DNA of 64,000 nucleotides from Myrica gale. Its lineage: Eukaryota > Streptophyta > Magnoliopsida > Fagales > Myricaceae. The notes beneath the pieces are model-generated. The model was not told where the DNA came from. It made no database searches and saw only the letters and a list, made by a program, of their open reading frames with translations. Shown piece after piece: positions 24,393-35,423 of this stretch. The stretch's first letter is position 1; every line of letters begins with the position of its first letter. The stretch is taken from positions 19,307,271 through 19,371,270 of the forward strand of contig OZ005608.1 of assembly GCA_963930655.1 (NCBI GenBank), in the 5' to 3' direction. Position numbers and translations under genes: made by a program.

Positions 24393-25157
24393 TGAAAGTT
24401 ACAATTGCGAAAAATTAACTTACCAATCCTCTTTGTTCTACGAGAATTCTTCAATAATCTTCAAGTTTTTGTCGATCTCATAATCTTGAGAATTCCACCA
24501 TAACCGCCTAAGTATTCTGCCTCATTCCTCTCCACGCTCACAACTTTCGTAGGATTTTTTGAGCCCTGATGACCAACTCTCAAACTAACGATTAGTTCAT
24601 TAGTTCTCTACCGTAGGATCACACGAAAACACTCTTTTTCCATTAACTCCCTTATAATCTTTTATTCTAAATTTTAGGCTTCTACTAATTATAATATTGT
24701 CCATCAACATATTACAATTCACCCCCGAGAATTTGATATTGATTTGTGAAATTCATTATTCTCATATTTATAATAATTTATTTATCCTTTCACCATATTA
24801 TTATTGATAAAATCTCTAGCTCATATAATTCTTAATTTTATATTATGTAACTCGTTGGAATCTCAAATTATTTCCAAAATAATTCCACAAATAAATATAT
24901 ATAATATATTAATTTCAAGAAATATTTTCACAAAATTCTTCTCGCCAGAGATTTATTTTCTCGAGTCTAATCCTATATAAATATACTTGAATATACTATC
25001 TCTCGAAAAGAATGATGTATTCCTTATTGAGCATTTATACAAACTTATTCATCATGCACAAGACTCGACGTTGACTGGAATATTTGACTTAGAAAAGATC
25101 GTCACCAAATGGCTCAGTCAGAGTACAAGCACTCAATAAACAAATCTGCACAAACCT
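24393..25157 (-). repeat. LTR copy (5' LTR) of the decayed Copia element
   Basis: Homologous to 19510-20267. Ends in CA at 24394-24393 (minus strand) directly before the primer-binding site. At 25158 it joins a second copy of internal pre-integrase sequence, so the outer border is rearranged. Confidence 0.7.
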
Positions 25158-25315
25158 GTTTATCATATCTAGATTAGCATGACCAAGTGTTAGATGCCAC
25201 ATATCGTTGGGAATCACATCCCTATTTCGTTTTAGAGTTACATCATTGACACCAGCATCTTTCTCAATTTATTCATAGAGTCCACAATATTTTCAAAAAA
25301 TATACGACTAGCTCA
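25158..25315 (-). repeat. Second copy of Copia pre-integrase sequence
   Basis: Near-duplicate of 22080-22225 (ATATCTAGATTAGCATGACC, TTCATAGAGTCCACAATATT) joined directly to the outer edge of the 24393-25157 LTR. It shows the element was rearranged or that two related copies recombined. Confidence 0.7.
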
Positions 25316-27560
25316 GTAAGTGGTAAGTCAATGGGGGTTGGGAAAAAGAAAATTTTATCACAATAACCGAAATCCAAAATAAAACATTATGAGCCATTCC
25401 TAATCCATAATACAAGGTTGTAACAAAAATTATCCAAGACTACATAATATAGGAAAATTACTAATGGTCACACAGACCTCCAAATACCATGAGAGATATC
25501 AAATTGGCCACACATACAACAAAGATATATCACCAGCGCAAGGAAAATTTTCACAGTATGCTCACCAATTCAAGTTATAAATATTTTAATTGAGTTTCAC
25601 AAAATCACGACAGTCTCATTTTACCCAAAATTTGTTAAGTTCCCCGAATAATATATCAAAACCATATAAAATACGATGCACGTTTAAAATCCCATTGAAG
25701 AACCACTTACATCAAACGCTTAACCAATCCTTAAAGTGTCTCCAATAATTGCCGAACAACCTCTCGGAACCTAATAGCACCATCTCAATTCAAATTTTGT
25801 TCTCCAATATACATTCTCTGCGACCATTTATTAACTTCAATCTCTGTAACTTTTAAAATTCAAACATATCTCTTCCATCACTTAAATTCAAACATAAGAT
25901 CTTTATCCATATCTTTCAAATTCAAATATAAGAATAATCTTTATCCATATCTTAACCTTTAAATTCAAACCTAGGATCAAATCTTTATTCAAACATTTAA
26001 ATTCAAATATAGATCATATCTCCATATCAACATCTTTAAATTCGAAATTACGATTCAACCTATATCCAAAAATCAAACATATAGGATTAAACCCTATCTA
26101 TTCGTTTAAAATTCAAATTACTAGAGATATTACATGTCTATTGTTGTTTTGGAAACACTGCGAGTTATTTATACATCACAGAACTGTGCGAGCGAGCAAC
26201 TGGAAACAGTTAATGTTCCGACTTTTTCTGTCTTGTTATTCAGGGGTAGAGTGAGATTGGGGCAAAGACGAGGAGGGAGGGAGGGAGGGAGAGAGGGAGA
26301 GCGATGCCCATGATTGGCCTGCACCACAACTGCCAACACTTCAAGAAGCATCTCCATCAGTACAAGTACTGATCTCCTCACATTAATTTGACCCACAAGT
26401 TCAATCACTTCTTTCCAGGGAGAATTTAAGTTGGTTACACACATGGTAGTCCAAAGGTTAAAGTGCACAATCTGTATGGTCTAACTCCTAATCAGCTATA
26501 TATGGTGGATGAGGATAAAAGCAAATATACCTTGGTTTACGAATAACTTTGTACTAATCGGTCAATTTCTATCCCCACGAACAGAACATTATCCTTCATG
26601 GAGGAGTCGCTAATTGTTGAATAATGACTACATTCGAACATTTACTCTCTGAGCTGTGGGCATTGATTATAACAGGCGCTAGTTTTGGTGTCAATCCTAT
26701 TGTCGAAGGTCATTTGGACATTGCAAAAGAGCCATTACGAAACCCTTTAGCCACTCTTTAACACTATTGGTCTGACAGCGTAAAAATGCTACTTACAAGG
26801 CTTCAAAGGAATATATGTACCCATTAGGATAATTACTCGATCCTCGCACACCTTAGGATTTCTGCACCCAACTTTTCATCGATAATAGTGTCCCCAAATT
26901 CGATTCAAATTCAGCATATGGAAGTTGCTAATCTCTCAGACGTAGCACCAATGGCGAAATCCAAATGAAGTTAAAAAGATATGGGAGAACTAATTTTGGA
27001 CAAACTCGAGGACATCAGAAATATCATAAACTATTTTCTGATCAGCTTTCCATACGTCATGTATTCGTTGGTGCACAGGGAGATTATCAGGATAGATAGA
27101 ATAATAAATTATAGGGTTAATTACAAATTCTTCCCACGAATTATATCACTAATTTCAAAAATTTCAATAAACTCTAACTCGTTGCAACTCACCCCATAAT
27201 CTATAGTAATTGTTTCGATTCTATTTTGAACTCGATTTTCCCGTTATCGTTACCATTTTTCCGTCACACGTGAGCCCATCACGTTTGAATATACAAAATT
27301 GCCCCATTCAATTTGAAGAAAATAAATTCCCCAAACAAGTGCGTTTTGAAACTACACTTTGTTTGAAAAACTACCTTGCCTTCATCTTCATTGCGGAACG
27401 TACGTGTGGATCCATATGGATGAGATTCCGGAGGAAAAACTATCTTGCTCGTTTGAATGCACCCAAAGTGATTACAATTCCAAGCACGTAGTGCCACTCA
27501 AGTGTTTTTCAAGCACAGAGACAAAGTAAAAGTAGGAGATCAAAACCATTAAAAAACCAA
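25316..27560. other. Repeat-like intergenic DNA
   Basis: 25850-26110 repeats a loose phrase of the type AAATTCAAAnATAgGATC, like a diverged minisatellite. A (GGGA)n run lies near 26271-26298. The minus frame at 26169-26468 contains a plausible stretch (SPWKEVIELVGQINVRR then VLVLMEMLLEVLAVVVQ) but has no recognised family and decays into the low-complexity run. GCTAATCTCTCAGACGTA at about 26928 is the same 18-bp phrase that borders the CACTA-like element at 52300. Confidence 0.4.
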
Positions 27561-27863
27561 GGTTATGTTCGTTTTCAAAAAAATTTCAGGATTCAAATAC
27601 CACAAAACTACCACCGAACATATTCAGAATTCAAACACAAACACCAATACATTTTACACAATCTCCAACAACTTTTTACTTTTTTATTCAACATAAATTT
27701 TCTCTCTCTATACTTTTTCACATAACTCCAATATTTTTTTATTAAACAATTACATCAAATCATTTTTCTCTCCACTTTACAAAAACACCAATAAAACACT
27801 ACTCAACATAAATATTCACAAATCCTCTAATATCGTACATTTTTACTCCAACCGAACATCGTC
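27561..27863. mobile_element. Tourist-like MITE inserted in the LINE
   Basis: The left end GGTTATGTTCG and right end CGAACATCGTC are inverted, with CAA directly flanking both sides (27558-27560 and 27864-27866), a 3-bp duplication as made by PIF/Harbinger transposases, although TAA/TTA is usual. The interior is AT-rich without coding. It cuts the LINE endonuclease reading just after the FKFESF...KKAW region. An inverted relative lies at 8300-8544. Confidence 0.6.
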
Positions 27864-28716
27864 CAAGCTTTTTTAACATCAAAACTGGAGGCGTCTCTAG
27901 TCTAAAACGATTCAAACTTAAACTGTCTTGGCCCAGAATTTTGTTCTCCAATAGTGTACAGAAGAAGCATGGTGTGATCAAATGTTGTTTTGGGAGGTGC
28001 TTCAAAGAGGTACGCCAATCCCCATTTGCCATGACCCGGTCTAGCGTTTCTGGAGTAAAACTCCTCCCAAAGTGGCCATTGGTCCAAGTAAAGGGGTTGC
28101 CCACAAAACCTACGTTTACCATCCCGGCATGCAGCAAAAAACTATGAAACCCGCCTGAAGATGAAGTGGCAAACAGATTCCCACCTTGTTTACCAGCTTG
28201 ATAAAGAAAGACATTAAAATCTCTCGTACACGCACAAGGACCACAAAAAAAAATACCCAAAGACTCAAACTCATACTAGAACGAGATTTCCTATTCCAAT
28301 CAGTAGGCCAGTGAACAAAAGTTAGCATCCAAGATCTACAAGGAGGATATGATGTTATCACATCTGAAATGAAAAATCGAGAACAAACAGTAACATCAAA
28401 GGAGACACCCAAATGCCCAGCAACAATAATCCCCCTTTCTACAAGGAGAAAAACAACAAAGTGGTGACATCCAAGAAGCTGAACTACAACTTATACAACT
28501 TCAGCATCATGAATCTTAGTTTCAGCAATACACAAAATCTCACGGTTGAAACACTGCACATCACCCTTGATAGACCGAACTACCGCGACATGGGAGAGAC
28601 CGCGACATTCCAGAGGAGGCCTCTCATGGAAGGGGTGGGGGCATGTCATGGCCTGCCACCCCAGCCTCTTCAGTAGAACCAGTGAATTCATTCTCTTCAT
28701 TCTGACACTTACCACC
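27864..28716 (-). pseudogene. L1-type LINE ORF2, endonuclease domain remnant
   Basis: Reading right to left: the N-terminal endonuclease part (LECRGLSHVAVVRSIKG, then REILCIAETKIHD) at 28680-28500, the middle (GVSFDVTVCSRFFISD) at 28410-28350, and the C-terminal part (VGNPFTWTNGHFGRSFTPET, then LDRVMANGDW, family form GxxFTWxNGR...RLDRALAN) at 28110-28000, followed in another frame by GPRQFKFESF. Several frameshifts and stops break it. The reverse transcriptase part that should follow is missing: the sequence is cut by the MITE at 27863 and does not resume. Confidence 0.82.
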
Positions 28717-28836
28717 CAAGTTGGTGGTGCTCACTGTCTTCCTCGTTCCCTTCAATTGCCTCTTAGCACTGACGTCTCGTTGGTGACTACCTTTCCTTTT
28801 AGTAATAAGATCCTTTTAAAGGACACAAGTCAACAT

Positions 28837-29745
28837 TATGAGTCCTAGGATTAAGGCAACCCAAAAATGTGTTTGCAAAGAACTACTAATTTAACACAAG
28901 TATATAATATAAAATAAGAGTAAATATGTGCTAAATGTAAAGAGAAAGGTAAGAGAAGCAAACACTTGATTTTTAAGTGGTTCGGCAAACCCGCCTACAT
29001 CAACCCCTAAAGCTCCTTCACCGAGCCATGAGGTTTTTCCCCTACTCTTCAATAGCATACACGGGTGCTAGAGAACCTTATAAGTGCTTTTCTGGAGCTC
29101 AACACTCAAACCCTTACAAGTGATTTTTGGGCTCACTACTCACAACCCCACCAAACTTGATATATATCCTCTCTAAGCTTATTCTTTAGTGAACAAGCTC
29201 ACTAAAGTAAAGACCTCTTTTGATAGGAAGATTTAAGAACAAAACTCTCTTGATAGAGTAGATATAAAATGAAAAGCTCTATCTCTTTATTCACACAAAG
29301 CCAAGGATATGAAAGTGTGTTTTGTGTGAATGATATGAGAAATATGGAATATGAAGGTTTAGAATATTTTTCAAGTAGTTGAAATGATATGTGGTCGTTG
29401 GTTATCAATTTCAGATGTTATGAATGTGTATTTATAGGCCACATATGAAAACTAGCCATTGAGATTCGCCTGTTAAAACGAGTCGGTCAACCCCTACATG
29501 AACCGGTCGACCGCTTCAAGTTACCGTTACCCCAACGGTCATATTGTCAGAAGCTTAACGATTCTTTTTTTAAAACCAACCGGTCGACCGCTTCACTAGC
29601 CGGTTGACCGCTTTAACTTAAGCACAGTCCGATTCTTTTTAAAACCATATTTTTGACCACTAGCCGGTTGACCGCTTCAACTTAAGTACAGTCCGGTTCT
29701 ATTTATCGAAATCATCAAAATCTTGATTGTGCACAAAAGCCAACA
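28837..29745 (-). repeat. 3' LTR of the gag-only Copia element (909 bp)
   Basis: Closely similar to 32075-33422, but it lacks the block corresponding to about 33000-33370. It carries repeated CCGGTCGACCGCTTCA-type words near 29579-29690. Confidence 0.88.
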
Positions 29746-30474
29746 ACGTCCCCCCTTTTGATGATGACAATAAATTGATAGTTTTGGGATGACTCATTCT
29801 ATCTTTTGCAATAGTTAAACATTTGAAACTTTGAGGCAAAGCATAGTAGTAGCCTTTTGGATTCATAAAGAGTAATACAATGAAAGTTCATAATCCAATT
29901 CAAAAAGAGAAAATATAGTCATCAAAATTATTAACACATTTCTCCTCATTTGTCGCATAAAAAAGACAAAGGACATATTTCTCCCAAGATATGCATTATT
30001 ACAAAAAAACTGATCAAAGAGAATACAAGCATATAGACATTTAAGAAAACTCCCCCTTTGTCAACTAAAAAGAGAATGCATAGATAGAATTCAAAAGTTC
30101 ATTTTTCATCCAAAAGAACAAGTTTGGGTTTTAAATGACAATCTCATTGAAATGGTATAGAGAATGTCTAATGGGGACTCAAGAGTCCATCACTATTACG
30201 ATAGTAGCCCACTGAGTGGGTTTGTACCAACCTCTTAGCTACCAATGACAATTTAAAGGTCATTCTCAACCAAAGAAAGTTTAAGCTCACAAAATCTCAT
30301 CAAAGTTCATGATTTTTGTAAAAGTGTTAGCTTATAGATGTTCCATTTTGATAATTGCAAGAAATATGTCAAAGATAAATACATTTGCATTTAAGATTAA
30401 TACATAAGAAATCATCATCAACAATTGAACTTATTATCAATTAAGGATTTAGAAGTTACCAAAGGTTTTCCTCT

Positions 30475-32020
30475 TTAGCATATGTCCTCAAATGTCACAA
30501 GCCTTCTTGATAGGTAAGTTTCATCCAAGCACCATTTGTTGCTCCATCCTATAAGAGAATCAAGAAACCATTTTTGGTACCCAAGCCTTCTTGAGTCATT
30601 CAATGTAGTTTTGGTTTCTTTTGGAACCCATGCTTTCTTTAGAGTCTTGCTCTCACGTTTCTTTAATGCACAATAAAAAATTAGATGCCCATCTTTATTG
30701 AAAAAATGACTTGTTTGAGTGGGTGCACAAAAAGACTTAGCCTTCACAAAATAATTCTTAAAATATTTTTAGTGAAGAAGGCTTGTAGCCTAAGCCACTT
30801 TTGTTAAAGACACATATTTGACTACTAAGCATATTTTCTAATGTTTTGCTTCCTTCAGAAAACTTTTCAATAATTTTGCTTTGAGAGACTATTTTCTTGT
30901 TCAAAACAACTTTTTCATTTTCAAATTCTAAAGTTTTTTGTTGGAACAAATCATTTTCTAGCTTTAGAGTATCTCGCTCATTTTTCAATAAATCCATTTC
31001 TTTTGAGATCAAAAGGAGTTTCTTTTTCAAAAATGTATATTTTGAACCTAGTTTCTCAAATTGACAGAGAAGATCATCAAAAGCATTTTGAAGCTCAACA
31101 TAAGAAATATTAAGTTCATCATTTGAAGAACATACCTCATCATCATCCTCATCATCCTCAAATTCCATGAGGCACATGTTGGCTATTTCTCCATCTTTTC
31201 CTTCGAAGGTTCTTTCATCGTCATCATTCCAAAATGTCTTTTTGAATTTTAAGCTTCTCTTCTCTTTCTTTATTTTGAGCAAGTTCTTGAACTTTCTAGT
31301 CATTAAGACAATGTCTTCCTCATCGTCATCTCCATCTTCGATTATGGAGGATTTAAGAGCGATCCTCATCTTTTTGCTCTCATCTTCATTCTAGAGCATT
31401 TGGATTTCATGGGTCATTAAAGATCCAATAAGCTCATCTAGAGGAAGCTTCGTGAGGTCCTTGGCTTCTTGTATGACGGCCACTTTGGCCTCCCATGACT
31501 TTGGTAGTGACCTAAAAATTTTTCTCACCAAATCGGAGTTAGTATAAGATTTACCAAGTGCATTCAAGACATTTATAATTGTGGATTCCTCTGGTGTCAT
31601 TTAAAATAACACATAGTTATGAACAAACATGTTGATTTTTGACTCTTTGACTTGACTTGTTCCTTCATGAGTAATTTCTAAAGTATGCCATATATATCTA
31701 GCATTTGAGCAAGATGCAATTCTATTAAACTTTACTTTATCCAATGCACAATATAATATAGTCATGGCTCTTGCATCTAGAGAGATTTTCATTTTATCAT
31801 TTGCATCATATTCTTTTTCGCTTTTGAGGGTTTCAACCTCTCCAACTTTCTTTGTGGGCACATGTGAACCATTTAAAATGCATATCCATAAATCATAATG
31901 AATAGATTGTAAATAAATACTCATCCTAACTTTCCAATATGCATAATCACTTCCATTAAAAAGTGATGGTCTAAGTGTGGAAAGTCCTTCAACTCGAGTG
32001 TTGAAGCTTGAAGTTGTCAT
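30475..32020 (-). pseudogene. Copia gag polyprotein of the TR-GAG element, broken by stops
   Basis: Begins ATG at 32020 (MTTSSFNTRVEGLSTLRPSL), with FNGSDYAYWKVRMSIYLQS marking the UBN2/Retrotran_gag domain (residues about 15-190; also SLPKSWEAKVAVIQEAKDL). One frame runs from 32020 to 30758 with two in-frame stops, at 31603-31601 and 31393-31391; a frameshift near 30755 leads to the last part (30747-30475) with a degenerate zinc knuckle (NKDGHLIFYC), then AWVPK and WFLDS at the protease border. The middle (31369-30900) has a long acidic and Lys-rich coiled coil. Length and order fit SIRE-type gag. The stops mean it is probably non-functional now. Confidence 0.85.
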
Positions 32021-32074
32021 TCTAATTCAAGATTGTTAAATCTTGTATAATGAGCATCAAGCTCTGATACCAAC

Positions 32075-33422
32075 TATGAGTCCTAGGATTAAGGCAACCC
32101 AAGAGGAGGGGTTAAATGACTTTCTAAGCTTTTTGCTATTGACCCCCCAAAAACGTGTTTGCAAAGAACTACTAATTTGACACAAATATATAATATGCAA
32201 TAAGAGTAAATATGTGTTAAAAGTAAAAAGAAAGCTAAGAAAAGCAAACACTTAATTTTTAGGTGGTTCGGTAAACCCGCCTACATCCACCCTTCAAGTT
32301 CCTTCACCGAGCCTTGAGGTTTTTCCACTATTCGTCAATAGCATACACTCTAGCTTCCGGGTGCTAGAGAACCTTACAAGTGCTTTTCCGGGGCTTAACA
32401 CTCAAATTCTTACAAGTGATTTTTGGGCTCACCACTCACAACCCCACCAAGCTTGAGATATACCCTATCTAAGCTTCTTCTTTAGTGAACAACCTCACTA
32501 AAGGAAATACCTCTTTTGATAGGAAGATTTAAGAACAAAACTCTCTTGATAGAGTAGATATAAAAATGGAAAGCTCTATCTCTTTATTCAGATAAAGACA
32601 AGGATATGAAAGTGTGTTTTGTGTGAATGATATGAGAGATATGAAATATGAAGGTTTAAAATATTTCGCAAGTAGTTAAAATGATATGTGATCGCTGGTT
32701 ATCAATTTTAGAGTTATGAATGTGTATTTATAGGCCACATATGAAAACTAGCCGTTTATAGCCGTTGGGAGTCATCTGTTAAAACGAGCCAGTCGATCGC
32801 TACATGAACCGGTCAACCACTTCAAGTTACCGTTACCTCAACGATCATATTGTCAGAAGCTTAACTACTCTTTTTTAAAACTAACTGGTCGACCGCTATA
32901 CCAAGCGGTCGAAGACCGGTCAATCGCTTTACCAGCCGGTCGACCGCTTCAACTTAAGAACAATCCGGTTCTTTTTAAAACCATATTTTTGACCACTTTT
33001 AAACACCCAATTTTAAAGACTTACTTCTTATAAGTATATGAAAGGTTTGAGAGTTTGTTTGGGGTGTTTTGAAACCTTCAAAAATATTTTAATCTTTCAA
33101 ACAAAACTTAAAATGATTTATGCACGTTTTGAAACCTTCAAAAATATTTTAATCTTTCAAACAAAACTTAAAATGATTTATGCACGTTTTGAAATATATG
33201 CAAGTGTGATTCATAATCCATTTCTAAAATGAAACAATGAGTTACAAGGATATACTTTAAGGTCTTGAATCTTCACTTTTGATCTCATTGCATGTTCTTG
33301 ATCTTCTTTCTTCAAGTATTTGGCTCTTTCATCAAATCGTCTTTGTCTTTGAAGATGTCCATTTTATAACTTAATCTATTTATCGAAATCATCAAAATTT
33401 TGATTGTGTACAAAAGCCAACA
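32075..33422 (-). repeat. 5' LTR of the gag-only Copia element (1348 bp)
   Basis: Partner of 28837-29745. It has about 370 extra bases (about 33000-33370) containing an exact 60-bp tandem duplication. Either the extra block was inserted here or it was lost from the other LTR. Confidence 0.86.
33065..33184. repeat. Exact 60-bp tandem duplication
   Basis: Two identical 60-base units in a row (33065-33124 and 33125-33184, starting GTTTTGAAACCTTC), with the start of a third (GTTTTGAAA) after them. It lies inside the extra block of the longer LTR. No mismatch between the units suggests a recent event. Confidence 0.9.
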
Positions 33423-34052
33423 AACATAACCCAACTTGAATTCCTCAAGGACATCAAGGTGGTTCTCAGCACTAAGGAGCCTCTTCTTAAAAGGCTTAGT
33501 CTCCAGCTCTTCACTTAACATGGGACTTTTACCCATATTTGCCTTTTGGGTCACATAGAAATCAAGTTGCTTAGCCTCCACGCATTTGAGGACTGTGGGC
33601 TCCATCAGTTTAATTTTACTGTTGCTACTAGGCTCTTTAAAAAGACAAGGCCCAACAAAAGGCAATAAAGTTGAATCTGGGGTCTCCTTGACAACAAGGC
33701 CCCGAGGTAGTCTAATATCTTGGACCAAAGGGTAGAAAACCGAATCCTCCCTAATTATTTCATTCCTGTCATAGAACTCTCCACACGGTACAAGCATAGT
33801 TTGACTCTCCCACCCCAGTAGATTGACTCATCAGCACCCACATCAGTTTTTTTTCTAGATAACACCCACATCAGTTGCATCTGCATCAGTCACGTCACCT
33901 GCACTTAAACCCAGTTTACCTATCTTTACTCTAGACCTAACAACACCACGCAAGCCAGTTTGATGCACTTCTCCCACTCCCTACAGAAGGCTAGGAAGCG
34001 AGCCCCAATCCCGGGTTTTAAATGGCGGTGGAACCTCAACCCTCGACACTAA

Positions 34053-34230
34053 GGTTGTGTTTGCACCAAATATTTCACAAAATATTTCACCAACTCTCAA
34101 TAAAATACTACAATATAATCTCTCTCTCCCATAAAAAAATATAAAAAAATTACCTCTCTCTTCACTTTTTCACTAAACCCAATACCAACACTAAACCCAA
34201 TACCAAAATTTTTACAACACAAACATAACC
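34053..34230. mobile_element. Tourist-like MITE (PIF/Harbinger), 178 bp
   Basis: Ends GGTTGTGTTTG (34053) and CAAACATAACC (34230) are inverted copies. TAA flanks both sides (34050-34052, 34231-34233), the 3-bp TWA duplication typical of PIF/Harbinger. The interior is AT-rich with no coding. Inserted in the LINE ORF1 relic. Confidence 0.8.
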
Positions 34231-34607
34231 TAAAATAGTTTCCTGATTAGCCACAGATGACCCCTTCCCCTTGAATGCACAAGACTCATCCGCTTTTAAC
34301 CATGGCCCGTACTCTCCCGTCTTCTTATACTCATCAGTAGACCATGCGCATTTTATTTCGATATATCCTAGTCTTCCGCAGGCATAACATAACTCATATA
34401 TCTTTTCAAATTTGAAAGTAATGCACTGCTTCCATACCCATCCATGGGAGCCAGTAGCCCGTAGGGAGAGGGTGATAAGTATTAAACAGAACTTTCACCC
34501 TAATGAACATGACACACCATATGAGAAGCTTTATCTCCATCCACATGAATGACCTTGCTGCAACATCACCAATATTACGAGTAGTATGATATTTTGATCT
34601 CCATCCA

Positions 34608-35022
34608 CATGAATTATATTCTCTAACACTCTCCCTTATGTTTGGGTCAGACTCTCATTTAATTGGGAGACCCAACACGTATAATATTTAATTGAAATTG
34701 GAGTGAAGTGCTGAACTCAAGATCTTAGCTTTGATACCATGTAAATCCACCACTCATCTTAAAAGCTTAAGCTGATAGGAAGAGGAAGATTTTATTATTT
34801 AAATTAGATTATCTAACACTTCTCACGTGTGGGCCGGACTCTCCTTTATTTGAGAGGTTTACAATATTTAATTGAAATTGTGGTAAATTGTTGAGTCAGG
34901 TCTCGAATTTAGGACCTTTACTTAGATACCATGTGAATCTACCATTCATTCTAAAAACTTTAGCTTATAATAAAATATAAGAAAAAGAAGATTTTATTAT
35001 TTGAATTATATTCTCTAACATG
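34608..35022 (-). mobile_element. TRIM with tandem LTR-internal units
   Basis: On the minus strand the phrase TGTTAGA(G/T)AAT(A/C)TAATT recurs at 35022, 34797 and 34626, each starting an LTR-like unit of about 80-110 bp (AATAATAAAATCTTC and onward). Two units are followed by TGGTATC(A/T)AAG, the initiator-Met primer-binding motif, and by a related 100-bp internal stretch (CCAATTTCAATTAAATATT). The order is LTR-int-LTR-int-partial LTR, as results from unequal recombination in a TRIM. It interrupts the LINE ORF1 relic after KFMDCP. Confidence 0.68.
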
Positions 35023-35423
35023 GGCAATCCATGAATTTGCATCCACAATGGGTAGATTCCAGGTCTATTTCACGCCAAGTCAACCCAGGCTCCCAATCTT
35101 CACAACCATAATGTTCCATTGATGTTCCAAGGACTTTTCTCCAAAACTCTCTTCCGGTCAGACGAACGTTAGAACTCAAACAGAAAAGTATTAGTCTCAA
35201 GTTCTTTTACCTTCATCCCTTGAGCGAATGCCCAGGGTTTCTAGATGACTCCTTGAACCACATTGATACTATAAGGCCGGGCAAAGATGATTCGTCCTAT
35301 AAGAATTTGGTTTGAAGCGTGCAGAGCTCCTTCCACATCCCGGTGGTCCTTCGGCAGATTAGAGGACCAGTTGAGAGCTTATGTTTTCTTAATGATATTG
35401 TCCATCTCAGCCCTGAACTTGTT

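Larger units (their letters stand above)
19510..25157 (-). mobile_element. Decayed Ty1/Copia retrotransposon
   Basis: Two direct repeats of about 740-760 bp (19510-20267 and 24423-25157) bracket a 4-kb interior. Next to the right-hand repeat, on the minus strand, the LTR ends TTTCA at 24393 and is followed by TGGTATCAAAGTCAGG (24391-24376), close to the initiator-Met tRNA primer-binding site, so transcription ran right to left. The interior contains pre-integrase, RT and RNase H-proximal traces in the right order for Copia. Stops and frameshifts are everywhere. A GC-rich block (23230-23960) interrupts the expected gag region. Confidence 0.75.
28837..33422 (-). mobile_element. Gag-only non-autonomous Copia retrotransposon (TR-GAG type, SIRE-like gag)
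   Basis: A structurally complete LTR element inside the LINE. LTRs lie at 28837-29745 and 32075-33422; both begin TGTTGGCTTTTGT and end GGACTCATA on the minus strand. A perfect 5-bp duplication AACAT flanks it (28832-28836 and 33423-33427). The primer-binding site TGGTATCAGAGCTTG is at 32072-32058 and the polypurine tract AAAAGGGGGGACG at about 29759-29747. The interior of 2.3 kb encodes only gag, ending where protease begins (WFLDS); integrase, RT and RNase H are absent. It must have moved using enzymes from a full Copia relative. Confidence 0.88.
33423..35423 (-). pseudogene. L1-type LINE ORF1 remnant (DUF4283 and zinc-knuckle), interrupted by insertions
   Basis: Starts near an ATG at 35423 (MDNIIKKT). 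Downstream: GRIIFARPYSINVVQGVI, then GMKVKELETNTFLF, the DUF4283 pattern of plant LINE ORF1; then EDWEPGLTW and KFMDCP. After the TRIM at 35022-34608 it resumes (RNIGDVAARSFMWMEIK), followed by a zinc knuckle ELCYACGRLGYIEIKC and EYGPWLKAD (34420-34280). The Tourist-like MITE (34230-34053) and the gag-only Copia element (33422-28837) interrupt the C-terminal part, which includes the long open stretch 33797-33423. Several in-frame stops. It continues as ORF2 at 28716. Confidence 0.78.

Noticed and set aside
26169..26468. 99-codon minus frame with a helix-like stretch
   Set aside because: Runs into a (GGGA)n low-complexity tract and has no recognised family; noted only within the intergenic entry.
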